Source of the DNA: Patagioenas fasciata
Lineage: Eukaryota > Chordata > Aves > Columbiformes > Columbidae
Direction: 5' to 3'
NCBI RefSeq assembly: GCF_037038585.1
Contig: NC_092525.1
Span: 31,894,367-31,958,366, forward strand
DNA length: 64,000 nucleotides
This document shows, one piece after another, positions 15,001 through 24,573 of the stretch. Under the pieces are notes generated by a model that ran no database searches, was not told where the DNA came from, and worked only from the letters and a program-made list of their open reading frames with translations. A program made the translations under genes and the position numbers. The stretch's first letter is position 1. Each line of letters begins with the position of its first letter.

Positions 15001-15916
15001 AGGTTTTACTTGTGCATAGGTTGAATGCATGCTTATAATAGTTTCATTCTACAGTGCATCTTGAATTAAAATATTATCCTATCTGTCCATGATCTGACTA
15101 TTATTTTTATCTTGTTTGATGTTCTCTTTAAATTGAAACTACAATCTATTTATGCTGTACAAAGAGAAGTTTCTCTCCTACTTCTTGATCTGAAATCTCA
15201 TTGGATCTGAACTAGATAATGAAAAGATGCTTGATCTTACACTGTAGACAGAGCTAAGCATATTCTCTGTGGTTGTTTGGGGTTTTTTTGTTCAGGTTTT
15301 TTGTTCTGGTGTTTGTTGGTTTGGTGGTTGTTTGGGTTTTTGGTTGTGTTTGTTGTGGGGTTTTTTTTAATCTGTGGCAATGTGCAACTAGCAATATTCA
15401 CTTGGGACCTTGCTCTTTGGGATTGGGGGAGGGCTTTTCTCAAGTGAGAAGTTAGGTGATAAGGGAAATAATGGAGCTGTAAAAGTAAGATGTGAAGGCT
15501 CAAAGTGCTGTCAAAACAAATAGGCCACTCTAGAAAACTAACTCTAAGCCATCCTTGTGGGGATATTAAAGATGGAGTAAATAGCCTGGACGAGTCTGTC
15601 ATTAGTGATTCTACTAGGTACCTTGATTATTAAGCCTTAAAACTGAAATACTGTGTGGGTGGAAGAAGAATTTTTGAAAATTCCAAGTACCATTTAAGAC
15701 ATTCTTTCAAGGTCTCTGCTTGGGCAGCCAGAGTGAGAAGTCACTGTGTTCTGATTCCAGCTGAGTTTCAAAGCAATCATCAAATGTGCTGCTTCTAGAT
15801 CTAGTGTTTAACTTAATCCAGTAACAGTTCAATGAGAAATCTCTTGGAAATGTCCTTTTTTTTAACTCTGGACTCTTCAGCTCTGATTAATTGTTAACTT
15901 CTGCTTTTTCTAACAG
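1..15916 (+). other. EVI5: Probable last intron of EVI5 (no exon found)
   Basis: This AT-rich stretch precedes the terminal EVI5 exon, whose acceptor lies at 15915-15916. I searched it for the upstream EVI5 coiled-coil exon, which in the mammalian protein should encode a segment like ELKDQI, and found none, so the last intron probably runs past the left edge. What can be seen is A and T homopolymers (for example near 1799-1813, 9087-9100 and 14910-14922), a short TTG run near 3707-3723, an exact 12-bp tandem duplication at 6065-6088 and a G/T-only tract near 15.3 kb. No open frame over about 120 codons, RNA gene or transposon end was recognised. The intron assignment rests on synteny and the downstream exon; a small exon could have been missed. 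Confidence 0.7.
15269..15368 (+). repeat. G/T-rich low-complexity tract
   Basis: About 100 nt are almost entirely G and T on the plus strand, and 15307-15368 contains neither A nor C. The period is irregular (GTTTG, GGTTG, TTTGGG and similar), so it is not a clean microsatellite. It lies about 550 bp upstream of the acceptor of the last EVI5 exon. The Asn/Lys/Pro-rich open frame on the opposite strand (15237-15602) is a compositional by-product. Confidence 0.85.
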
Positions 15917-16222
15917 ATCAAATGTCTAAAAGGCCAGAGAGACTTCTCAGACCAACCCACTTTTGATGGGATTCACATTGTCAACCATTTCACAGGAGAT
16001 GATGAATCATTTCATTCTTCTGATGAAGATTTTATAACTAACTCCATACAGGAGAGTGGGGTGAACTTTCATCTACACAGAAGGACTGGTCAGATGGCTT
16101 TGGATCACACAGTTATAGACAGCAGTGACAGTGATGCTGAGGAAAGTACCCTTCAGACTGGGAATTCAGATAAGATGGTTTCCAAGCAGAGAAGAATGGA
16201 ATCTTACTCTACTACTGTGTGA
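15917..16222 (+). CDS. EVI5: EVI5 terminal coding exon (C-terminal 101 residues)
   Basis: EVI5 (ecotropic viral integration site 5) is a TBC-domain Rab GTPase-activating protein with a long coiled coil, acting at endosomes, centrosomes and the midbody. Only the last exon is present. A pyrimidine-rich acceptor ending at 15916 is followed by 101 codons in phase 0 and TGA at 16220-16222. It begins IKCLKGQRDFSDQPTFDGIH, then has an acidic serine-rich part (DDESFHSSDEDF), a second acidic cluster (SSDSDAEES) and ends ESYSTTV. From memory this matches the tail of vertebrate EVI5, including the CLKGQR start and the YSTTV end. The final Thr-Thr-Val fits a class I PDZ ligand; that role is inferred. The TBC domain and coiled coil lie outside the window to the left. 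The EVI5-GFI1 order and orientation match the mammalian locus. Confidence 0.92.
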   Translation: MKCLKGQRDFSDQPTFDGIHIVNHFTGDDESFHSSDEDFITNSIQESGVNFHLHRRTGQMALDHTVIDSSDSDAEESTLQTGNSDKMVSKQRRMESYSTTV

Positions 16223-17021
16223 TTATCACTGTGACTAGCATTGAGGGATTTCATGCTTCTTTAAGGGTGAAGTTGTCAGATAACTGAAACTATTGGATCT
16301 GGTCTAGCCTGTGATAAATATATACATGTACTGTTCATCTGCCTTCTCTCTTTGCCAAATCTCGCTAATGACATACCATTGCCATAGAACAGGCTGGGAG
16401 GAAGTTGATGGATGACAGTTCTGACAGTATTACTGAATGTTCCTTGGTTTAGAAACTGCAAATATATCATTTCTTTGATGCGTAAGAACCATTTTTGCTG
16501 TTCACAAACACAGGAATTATTTTCCTCAAAAGAAATTGCTGTTGTGCAATATTTTATGCTCTGAACAAATGTGTATGTTTTACACTGTTATCCATTTTTG
16601 ATCAAGATGGACTCTAGTAAACCATCTGATCATGACACATATATATATGTATAATTATCTTATGCTTCTCGATTACTTTTGTTTTTACTAAAGTTATTGG
16701 ATGCCCACAGAAGGCTTGAAAGAGGAGCCTTTGTCTGTACTACTTCATATATGGAAATAACGGTCACTAATGTCATAAAGGTGTTTTTCACCATTTTCAC
16801 TTAAATCTATGTGCATCTGCTTTTGATGTTACTAAATAATACCTGGTCTGAATATATTAATTACCATAATGTTTATTTTGTACATATTTATATATCTACA
16901 CCAAGCTGAAAATGTACATTACACCATTTTATATGAGGAATGTAAATGTTGCGATATTACTGTCTCTGGTATTCTAACAGGAAAATGAATTCTGTATATA
17001 CACATTATAAATTAATTACTA

Positions 17022-17027
17022 AATAAA
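17022..17027 (+). terminator. EVI5: EVI5 proximal poly(A) signal AATAAA
   Basis: A canonical AATAAA lies 800 bp after the EVI5 stop codon. It is the first canonical hexamer in the 3'UTR and is followed by only weakly U-rich sequence. Confidence 0.6.
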
Positions 17028-17140
17028 GGCAAAACACTAACTTTAAGTTTCAGCCTAGCTACACTAACAGGTTCATGTTGGAAATGCTTGTTCAAAACAC
17101 TATTGACTGAAATCTTTTACCTTCATATATATGTAATGAA

Positions 17141-17146
17141 AATAAA
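17141..17146 (+). terminator. EVI5: EVI5 distal poly(A) signal AATAAA
   Basis: A second canonical AATAAA follows about 120 bp after the first, with a T run directly downstream. Either or both could be used; mRNA 3' ends would decide. Confidence 0.6.
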
Positions 17147-17653
17147 TTTTTCATGATTTAACAAGGTTGCAGCATTTACTGTTTAGTCACTTCTAGGCTA
17201 CAGACCTTGGTTACTGCAGAGTTAGTTACTCGCTGGCTCTAGATTAGAGTGCTAGTTCAAATAAGGTGAAAAATTATTCATGTCTTACAGTTAGTTCTAA
17301 TGAATGCATGGTCAGTGCAGTAAAAATATGTAAGTTCACTCTTCTTACAGTTATATCTTGCAGATCTATCTAGGAAATTAGCTATTGGTCTTGTCACCAA
17401 ATAGCTGTGATGCAGCAAAGCAGTAGGAGCTGATGTGAGCATTCTGCTTGCACATTATCCTGAAAATTGAGACAAGTAAAATGGCCCTAGCTTGAACAGA
17501 ACAAGATATTCTGCTATGGTCATATGAACACTCGCCCTCTCAGACACGTTCTAGTCAAGAATATTCTTAATCGCAGCTATTATTGCAATCTTGCGTAATT
17601 AAAGAATCCTTAAGACTTATTTTTTAGCAATGTTTGCAACTGTTCTGTTAATT

Positions 17654-17675
17654 AAAAAAAAAAAAAAAAAAAAAA
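17654..17675 (+). repeat. Poly(A) homopolymer, 22 nt
   Basis: An uninterrupted run of A, about 0.5 kb after the EVI5 distal poly(A) signal. I saw no flanking target-site duplication or retrocopy body, so it is listed only as a simple repeat. Confidence 0.9.
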
Positions 17676-19842
17676 GCCATGCACAAGTTGGTACTGAGAG
17701 TCAGTATGTGTGTTAACTGTCTTCCTAGCCATGAGAAGCAGCATAGTTGTTTTAAACTGCAAAAGTGTGGAAGCAAACTGCTGAACACATCTCCTGGTCC
17801 TGTTAAGCATTTTCTTTACTTTTATTTTGAATGTGTCTTCAGAAAGAAACAGCACAACTGAGGAGATAACAAATGTTCAAAGAATGGTAGGGAAGGTTTC
17901 AGGGAAGAAGCATATTCTGGGCCTCTCAACAGTAGTATCTGCTCAGGTGCAATCAAATTTCAATCTTAAAGCAGCCGGGTGCTAAATTCGAAGTTACTGA
18001 TTTCTGTGGCCCCTAACTTGCTTTCAGCATTTCTGCAAAATTCCCCACATCCTACCTGTAAATACGTAGTTCCCAGTATAGCCTGTGGAAATTGCCATCT
18101 CTGAGGTGGATTATTTGACTGATTCTGATGCATATTGGAAATTTCATGTATACAAAACCAAATCAGGAGCACTTTTGTTCATTAACAAGTAACAGTTATC
18201 TTTTTTTTTTTCCCTTCCAATGAGCATCTGGTAACTTATGTTTGCACCTGGATAATTGTTGCCCAAGGGGATAGGGTGACAAATGTCTCCTTGCCTATCA
18301 TCAATACCAGCTGCAAGTCTCTTTTAAAGGCAGTGTTCCATAGTAAGTGGCAGGAGCAAAATTCAGTTGGAGAGCCATAAAAATCCTGTTTGAACAGTGA
18401 AGTGTTACGATTTTGCAATAACTGCCTTACTGTTCAAGTGATAGCAAATTAGATCAGTTGGCAAGGTTATTTCCTGAACTTTTGTGGTTTTAAAGTATAC
18501 TAATAGAATAAATACTCATACTGAATAACAGCATAAATAAAAATATCAAGGGAGAAACAAAATTCCTTATCCAACTAACTGCATCTAGTCTAGTGGTGAA
18601 GGTCAGTCACTGAACATGCTGCAGTTTCAGAAGACTTAGTTATGCACAGAATATCCTATGAAGACAAGCTGAGAGGTTGTTCAGGATCATCCTGCTTTTT
18701 CTGCAACTATTCTGCCAAAAAATGACTCTCTGCCTATGCATATTATAATCTGAATATGCACCCGAATAACCTCAAGTCATCAACAGCATAGATAATATAT
18801 TTACTAATGTGTCAATAAATAAAACGTGAATTATGCTACACACCATGACCTCGTTGGCATGACCTTTTAACAAACATTGCCATTATCTTAGATGTGCTCT
18901 TTTCATGCAGGCTGCAAGAGCTCAATATGAATGCTAAAAGCATAAGGTAATAAAAGCACATAAAAACGAAAACTTAAGACTCTTGTATATGCAAGTGCTG
19001 CAGCTGAGAAGACAGGTAAAACAGGGAAGGGGGATGCTCTGCTATATACAGTTTCCATATGAATGACGTTTTATGTTTGGTAGTGAAAATGGTTCTGCTT
19101 TCCCAGTCTATCAAACGTCTTCCCTAGCTAGGGAAGCCTCCATATTTACATTTTCTTATTTCTACAGGCTAAGGGAGTGAATATTTTAGGTCCTAATACC
19201 ATTTATGATGAATCCTCTTTTTAATTCAGTAATTTCATTTCACATATTGGAAGTTTGTAACATCTCTGAAAAACTGGGAAAAAGTATATCTGTGAAGTTA
19301 AGAAATGTATATTACATTCACAGCTCAACAATTGTTTGTTCATGTTGGTCATGTTTTTTGACAAAATACAGGCCTCATCTACATAGACATTCACAGATTA
19401 GTATTTTCCATTAAATTCAGTTTTCAACTGTATGTGCAATTCCCACTAAAATTTCTGAGATCATTTCATAGTCCACATTTTATAAGCCGTTGATTCAACT
19501 TCCTCCTATTCATAATAGAGGTAATAAGTTCTGGATCTGCTCGTTCCCAAAGCCGGAATCCTTCTTTTCATCCCAACCTTCAACACCACAGCCTCCTGTC
19601 ACTTTCCTGCTCCAGCTCATGCTCAGTGATCATTAGTTTTCTAATCTGCTCTGAGAGCAGCAGAAATTACTTTTGTTTCTCCAGCAATCAGAAAAATTAC
19701 TATCAAAACCACTCATTAACGTCTCACATACTTAAAGCACGTGTTTATGCCACAAGGAGAAACATAAAGACGCTAGTGACAAAATGCTGGGGGGGCGAAA
19801 TAAACAATAAGCAGGATATGTAAAAATAATTAAATATTTAAA

Positions 19843-19864
19843 CCCCCCCCCCAAAAAAAAAAAA
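19843..19864 (+). repeat. C10A12 compound homopolymer
   Basis: Ten C residues run directly into twelve A residues. Homopolymer lengths in assembled sequence are error-prone, so the exact counts may differ. Confidence 0.85.
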
Positions 19865-20899
19865 TAAAGACACTTCCCAACAGAATGCACAGTGCTACAA
19901 GTTCTAGCAGCTTCTCCTAGTGAAAGTGTTCTGGACAACTGTGATTTCGGGTTTTATCACTTTGAAGTGCATACCTTACTCAGGAGTCCCCCACAGAATC
20001 ACCCTCTTTGCTGCCTTGTCCCAGTCCTGACTTCTACACACAAGAAATTTCTACTCCTCCCCTATGTACCAAGCAGCTAACCTGTCAAATCCCGTTCTTC
20101 AAATCCTTCCTCCTGTTACAAAGTGTCTAGCCACTTCTGAACACGAAGATATCATCTGCATCCCGCCACCTTCGGTGCCTTATCTGATGTCGTCTTAGCT
20201 CTAATGGTGGCGTCAGGCAGCTGCTGTGAGTAGTGCAGTAAATTACGTTGAGTAGCTCTTCAGTCTTAAACACGACTATAACATAATCCCTCCTTAGTTT
20301 AAGCCCCGTCTTTTGTTTCTTTCTTCCCGTCTTTTGTCACTATGAGGTAATGATCGTGTACTTAGCATTGCATTCAACAGTAGCTTAGTAAGGCTTTATG
20401 TTTAACTGAATGTCACACTCTCTTTGGGGAAAGCATTAGAGTAGCTCTGTTGAAACCCATCCCGAGCCCATCACACACACTTCAGATGAATTACTTCTCC
20501 CCACCAACTCAGGACCGTTGGCTTTCGGCTGTTTCTCACTGGCATGCAGAATACTTGGTATTGTCACATAGCACTTGTAGTGTCACACGATGACTCCTGC
20601 ATATCCAAGACCATCCTGAGGGTTACTGAACTGCGGCACATAAGTCACACCATAAACCAAGAATAAGAGCTTAATCCATTCACCTCTGCTCAGCATGCTG
20701 TTACTACAGATAGCAAGCTCCTCTCGAGGGTGGAAAGAGCCTTGGGACAATGGCTGCCAGACGCTAAGGAGATGAAATTGCCTTCGGGTCCCACCTATGG
20801 ATTGCAGCAGCTGCAGCACTTTTCTTTCGGTCCCTTGTTCTGCAGAGATAGGAACCCAGCGATATTTCTGAGGGGCAACCTCCAGGCAAAAAGGGCGGG

Positions 20900-21800
20900 A
20901 AGTCCACAAGATGGAAAAAAGCTCATGAATCGGCATGAGCCGGGGCCGACAAAGCCCCGGGAGGGGGAGAGGAGGCAGCGCCGAGGCTCTCGCAGGTGCA
21001 GCTCTGGCCCGCGCCGGGGCTGCCCTGACGGCCCCTCAGGGAGGTGAGGGGGCACGGGCCGGTCCCGCCTCGCCCGGCCTCGCGCCGCCGCCCGCGGGCA
21101 CGTGGCGCAGCAGTGGGAGCGGTCGGAGCGGTGCGGCAGGGAGTTCCCCGTAACGGCAACCTGTGCCAGTCCCTGGAGCCTGCCACGGCCCGCCGGGAGG
21201 CTGCTGGCCGCGCTCCTGCCGCCGACAGAGCTAAAGCGGCACAAGGTGCCTGTGGGAGCCTCGGGTCGTCCTCGGCACGGCTCGGTGGACAGCGCCCGCG
21301 TTCCGCTTGTCCCGTCCTCACCGGCGGCGTAAAGCAAATCGTCCGCCCTGAGGAAATCCTGGGGAGGCACGGTGCGCTCCAGGCACGAGCTGGTTTTGTA
21401 AATCACGGAACAACGGCGTTTTCGGACCCTTTCCCCTCCAGTCGTTTGAGAAAGCTGGCGCCCCAGGAGCCGGATGTCTGTTCCCGGTGCCCGTGGAGCA
21501 TCCCCCCTTTCATGAGAGACTGTATGCTGAACTAAGCATTCCCTTGATTGACTCGTTTGATTTCCTTATTTTTGCCGAAGGCTTTTAAGCCGTGTGGGCA
21601 GCAATAGGTGAGAAAGTGCCGTCTGCAGATGGGGTAAGCCTGAGGGGGCTCGGCGCGGTGCCTCCCGCAGGAGAGCCCCGAGCGGGGCCGCCTGGCACGG
21701 ACGTTCGTGTCCTGCAGCGCATCCCGCTTGACGGCACACAGCGAGCACCTGGCGCGGGAGAACCGCCGTGCTGCCGAACGCGCGAAAGCGATGTATGCCT
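20900..21800. promoter_or_regulatory. Upstream CpG island of GFI1 locus
   Basis: There is an abrupt rise in GC and CpG density (for example at 20940-21140 and 21160-21330), flanked by AT-rich DNA. It lies about 4 kb upstream of the GFI1 start codon and 4 kb downstream of the EVI5 3' end, so it is most simply an additional GFI1 promoter or regulatory island. A donor-like GAG|GTGAGG occurs at 21041-21046, which would suit an alternative first exon, but that is weak evidence. A GFI1-like binding core TAAATCAC lies at 21399-21406. Overlapping frames of 130-200 codons on both strands here reflect the low stop frequency of GC-rich DNA. Confidence 0.65.
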
Positions 21801-22780
21801 TTTGAACTTAGATGTCTAAAGACGAATATGTATTTCATTGTAACCAGTCAGAATTGGTTTTGAGCCTTAATAGTAATTTACAGTAATGTTTTCTGTTGCT
21901 TTCGTCACGCTCAGCCAAAGCGCCGTTTAGAAAGGTAATCGAAAGGCTATTAGTTCATCGTCCCATTTCAGAGGCAAACGAGAAAGACAGTTTTGCAAAA
22001 AGTCACAAACAATGAGTCAACGAAGACGCGCACACGAAATTACACCGAATTGTTCTAATCTGGCTGTTTCTACTGATTCCAGCATTTAATTTTGATGCTG
22101 ACGGCGTAAATGATTTTCAGAGTAATCAACCAAAGGCGCGGCAAGGAGACCGCGACACAGAGATGCCGTAAGCAAAACTGCTGTGCCCAGCACCAGGAAC
22201 TTTCCGGCAATAATGGAGGTGTGAAGGGCGATGTGTCAGTTGTGTTCTTCAACTTCCTTTTGTGTCACTGCTAGAGCATCACGCAAAAGGTTGGACGGTT
22301 TTTCTCGTGGTGGTGTTTGCTTGCTTAGTTAGATTTTGGGAGGTCACGTTAATCCTATGTTTCACACGGTCTCACAGGCACAGAGTAACTAGTTTTTCTG
22401 TGAATACGTCGGGGTTGGGTTGATGGTGAAAGCAAGCACCTGTTCGCAAAGCCAGCGTTCTTCTGGACGCGAGGGAGGCTCAAGTTTGCTCCTGCCTTGT
22501 CCAACATAATTTTCGGTCGTTTCTGAACGTTTAAATCTCGATTTGCTCGCTGCAGAGCCGTACTTCGGGTGCTCTACACTCATCGAAGTTACTGGTGACC
22601 TGAGGTGTCTGAGAGCGAAGCCCAGAACCATCTCAGAAAGATACTGCAGAGCTGAGCCGGATTTCCTGGTTGCACCAGGAATCCGAGGCTAGACCTGGAA
22701 AACCGTGTTTTGGGATCGGGGAGTGTGTGCAGAGCAAGACGAGTCTTTTTCTCTTTGCAGAAGGGAGCACGTTTCCCCCC
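21801..22780. other. Spacer between CpG islands
   Basis: Intermediate-GC sequence joining two islands. No exon, repeat element or RNA gene was recognised. Confidence 0.5.
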
Positions 22781-23476
22781 TGCTCAGTGTGGGGGTCCCC
22801 GCTACCGTGCCCGCCGCCCGTGCCTGCCGCCCCGGGTTAGCAGCCTGAGCACTGGCACGCAGGCGAGGAAGGCGACCGCTTCCCTCCCGCCCTGCTCCGC
22901 TCCTCTTTCGCCTTCGTGTTTGCATCGCCCTCAAGCTACAGAACCACCGTGCGCCGAGGAGGGGGGGTGATGGAGGATCTCGCCTACCCTTTCCATATTT
23001 AACCATTACCTAAATCCGAAGGGAAATGAGCAAACCTCTAGGCTTGGGGCTTAAGGTATTTTCAGCGCCGTTGGGCGTATTTATCCCAAAAGAGTTTTCC
23101 ACAACAAGTTATTTCTAGCCTAGGGGAGGTCTCCGTCGCCCAGGGCTCTGTGTCAGCCCCGATTATCACGCCACGCACGGCGGCGGGATGCGCGCTCCCG
23201 GGGCCGGGATGCTGCGCGGGGCCGCGCGGGCAGCGGCGCCTCCGGACCCTGCCCGCTGCCTTCGCCCGCCTCGAGTCAATCTGTGTTTTGAATCTGTGAC
23301 TTGTTCTCGTTGCGGAAGTTGAAGGGGATCCAAGAATAGTTCAGATAGATGTGTGTAATTTCTAGAGCAGAACCCCGAGAGAAATGAAACACCCGATTCC
23401 AGAATGACACTTTGATGTCACTTCAGCGAGCCCTGTGAGGTGGAATACGGGAAGACATTTTCATTTAAGGAAAAAC

Positions 23477-23515
23477 AGAGAGAAAGAGAGAGAAAGAGAG
23501 AGAGGGGAGGGGGAA
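23477..23515 (+). repeat. Homopurine GA tract in GFI1 promoter region
   Basis: Thirty-nine consecutive purines, mainly GA and GAAA units, passing into G-rich sequence. It lies about 250 bp upstream of the proposed exon 1 donor. Such tracts can adopt triplex structures or bind GA-recognising factors, but here that is only a possibility. Confidence 0.85.
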
Positions 23516-23577
23516 CAGTGCTGATTTGAGAGGCTTTGGCCTTTAGAAAAAAATTGTTGCAGAAGCTCCTAACGCTC

Positions 23578-23598
23578 AGGAAGTGGAATTTGTGGTTT
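23578..23598 (+). promoter_or_regulatory. GFI1: Paired ETS and RUNX consensus motifs
   Basis: AGGAAGTG (ETS/PU.1-like) at 23578-23585 is followed 5 bp later by TGTGGTTT (RUNX consensus) at 23591-23598. GFI1 is known to be controlled by RUNX1 and ETS-family factors in blood cells, and the pair lies about 160 bp upstream of the proposed first-exon donor. Motif matches this short occur by chance, so binding is inferred. Confidence 0.4.
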
Positions 23599-23599
23599 A

Positions 23600-23761
23600 G
23601 GGGGCCGAGCTCTGAAGGAGTTGAGAGAGACAGAAAAGAAAAAAAAAGCCAACTCAGGCACCATTGCTCCTTAAAGGGAGACTAAATTTAACGTAACCCA
23701 AACTAGCAGACTGCGGCGCAAACCCCGTCTGCAGCCCAGCTCCCCTCACCCGTCCAGATGG
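23600..23761 (+). other. GFI1: Probable non-coding first exon of GFI1
   Basis: Mammalian GFI1 has a non-coding first exon. Here a strong donor (ATGG|GTAAGC, GT at 23762-23763) lies 1.9 kb upstream of the start codon at the edge of a CpG island, and a matching acceptor (CTCCCCGCAG ending at 25527) lies just upstream of the coding start. The 5' end is unknown, and the start given is nominal. If used, the exon carries an ATG directly before the donor, giving a short uORF (see findings). RNA evidence would be needed to confirm it. Confidence 0.4.
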
Positions 23762-24552
23762 GTAAGCGCTCTTCCTTCACTCGCCTCGCGTGGGCAGCGG
23801 GCGGGCCGGGGCGCGGCGGCCGCTCTGCTCCCGTCCCCTCACCTCACGTCCCCTCCCCTCAGCGCCGGCCCGCGCGCGGCCTCGCGCCCTCACAGCAGCG
23901 GCCGTTGGCGCGCGCGGGCCCCGCGTGCCGCCAGCAGCGGCCACGCGCGCGAGTGCGGCCCCCAGGCCAACGGCCGGCGGGAGGAGAGAGCAGAGCTGGG
24001 CAGGTGTCGCGGGGCAGGTGGGCTGCGCGACTCGCATTCTCACGGGCCTGGCCCCCGCCCGGCAGGCTCCAGCCTTGGGCGGCAGGGCGGGGGAGGCCGG
24101 TGGCGCTTCCGTGGCGTGGCTTTTGGAGGGAAAAACGCCACGCCGGCACGAAAACACGCGGCGCTGGCGCCCGGAGCCCCTCAACGGCTGCGGCTGCCGT
24201 TGCTGTCGGGAAGGCCGATGCGTTATCGGGCCGCTTTGATTTCTCGCCCCTCGCTCGCTGCCAGCCCCCGCTCAAGGATAAACCGCGGCGCAGGTGGGCC
24301 TGGGCAGTAACGCTCCCACCCGGCCGGCGCCGTGCCCGGGGGCGGCGCCTCCCCGGTGGCGCGGAGCGGCCCTGCCCCCGGCGGGCACGAACGCACCGGG
24401 GCGTCGCGGTGCAGCCAGGGTCACCACCTGCGGGGCAGCTCCCGCGTCCCCGCCCGCGGGCTCTGCTCTGGCCGGGGCAGGCAGGGCCGAGCCCCTTCCC
24501 TCCTTTCCCTGTTCGCAAACCTGAGGCCACTGACGTGAGAAGTGAAACGGGG

Positions 24553-24573
24553 AAAAAAAAAAAAAAAAAAAAA
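24553..24573 (+). repeat. Poly(A) homopolymer, 21 nt
   Basis: An uninterrupted run of A inside the CpG-rich GFI1 first intron. It looks conspicuous against the surrounding GC-rich sequence. Confidence 0.9.

Larger units (their letters stand above)
16223..17165 (+). other. EVI5: EVI5 3'UTR
   Basis: AT-rich sequence follows the EVI5 stop codon and has no frame continuing the protein. It contains two consensus Pumilio-type sites, TGTACATA at 16879-16886 and TGTATATA at 16993-17000, and two canonical polyadenylation signals near its right end. The end coordinate is an estimate, 15-25 nt past the second signal. Longer forms using later sites cannot be excluded. Confidence 0.75.
17166..20900. other. 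EVI5-GFI1 intergenic spacer
   Basis: AT-rich sequence without a recognised gene. It holds a 22-nt A run at 17654-17675 and a C10A12 homopolymer junction at 19843-19864. None of the short open frames resembles a known protein. Towards the right, from about 20.1 kb, GC and CpG content rise into the GFI1 upstream islands. Confidence 0.65.
22781..24560. promoter_or_regulatory. GFI1: Main GFI1 promoter CpG island (5' part)
   Basis: Discontinuous CpG-rich blocks (about 22790-22960, 23160-23290 and 23700-24540) surround the probable non-coding first exon. Between the blocks lie an uninterrupted 39-nt purine tract (23477-23515), an ETS-type AGGAAGTG at 23578-23585 and a RUNX-type TGTGGTTT at 23591-23598. 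The region extends rightward into the coding-exon island. Promoter function is inferred from position and composition; no TATA box is evident near the proposed exon. Confidence 0.65.

Noticed and set aside
15237-15602. A 121-codon minus-strand frame rich in Asn, Lys and Pro
   Set aside because: It is created by the G/T-only tract read on the opposite strand.
17654-17675. A poly(A) run considered as the tail of a processed retrocopy
   Set aside because: No upstream gene-like body, poly(A) signal in the right position or flanking duplication was seen.
20795-21406. A 203-codon minus-strand frame, with several overlapping frames on both strands
   Set aside because: GC-rich CpG-island composition explains the open frames; no family resemblance, and six-frame openness is not coding evidence.
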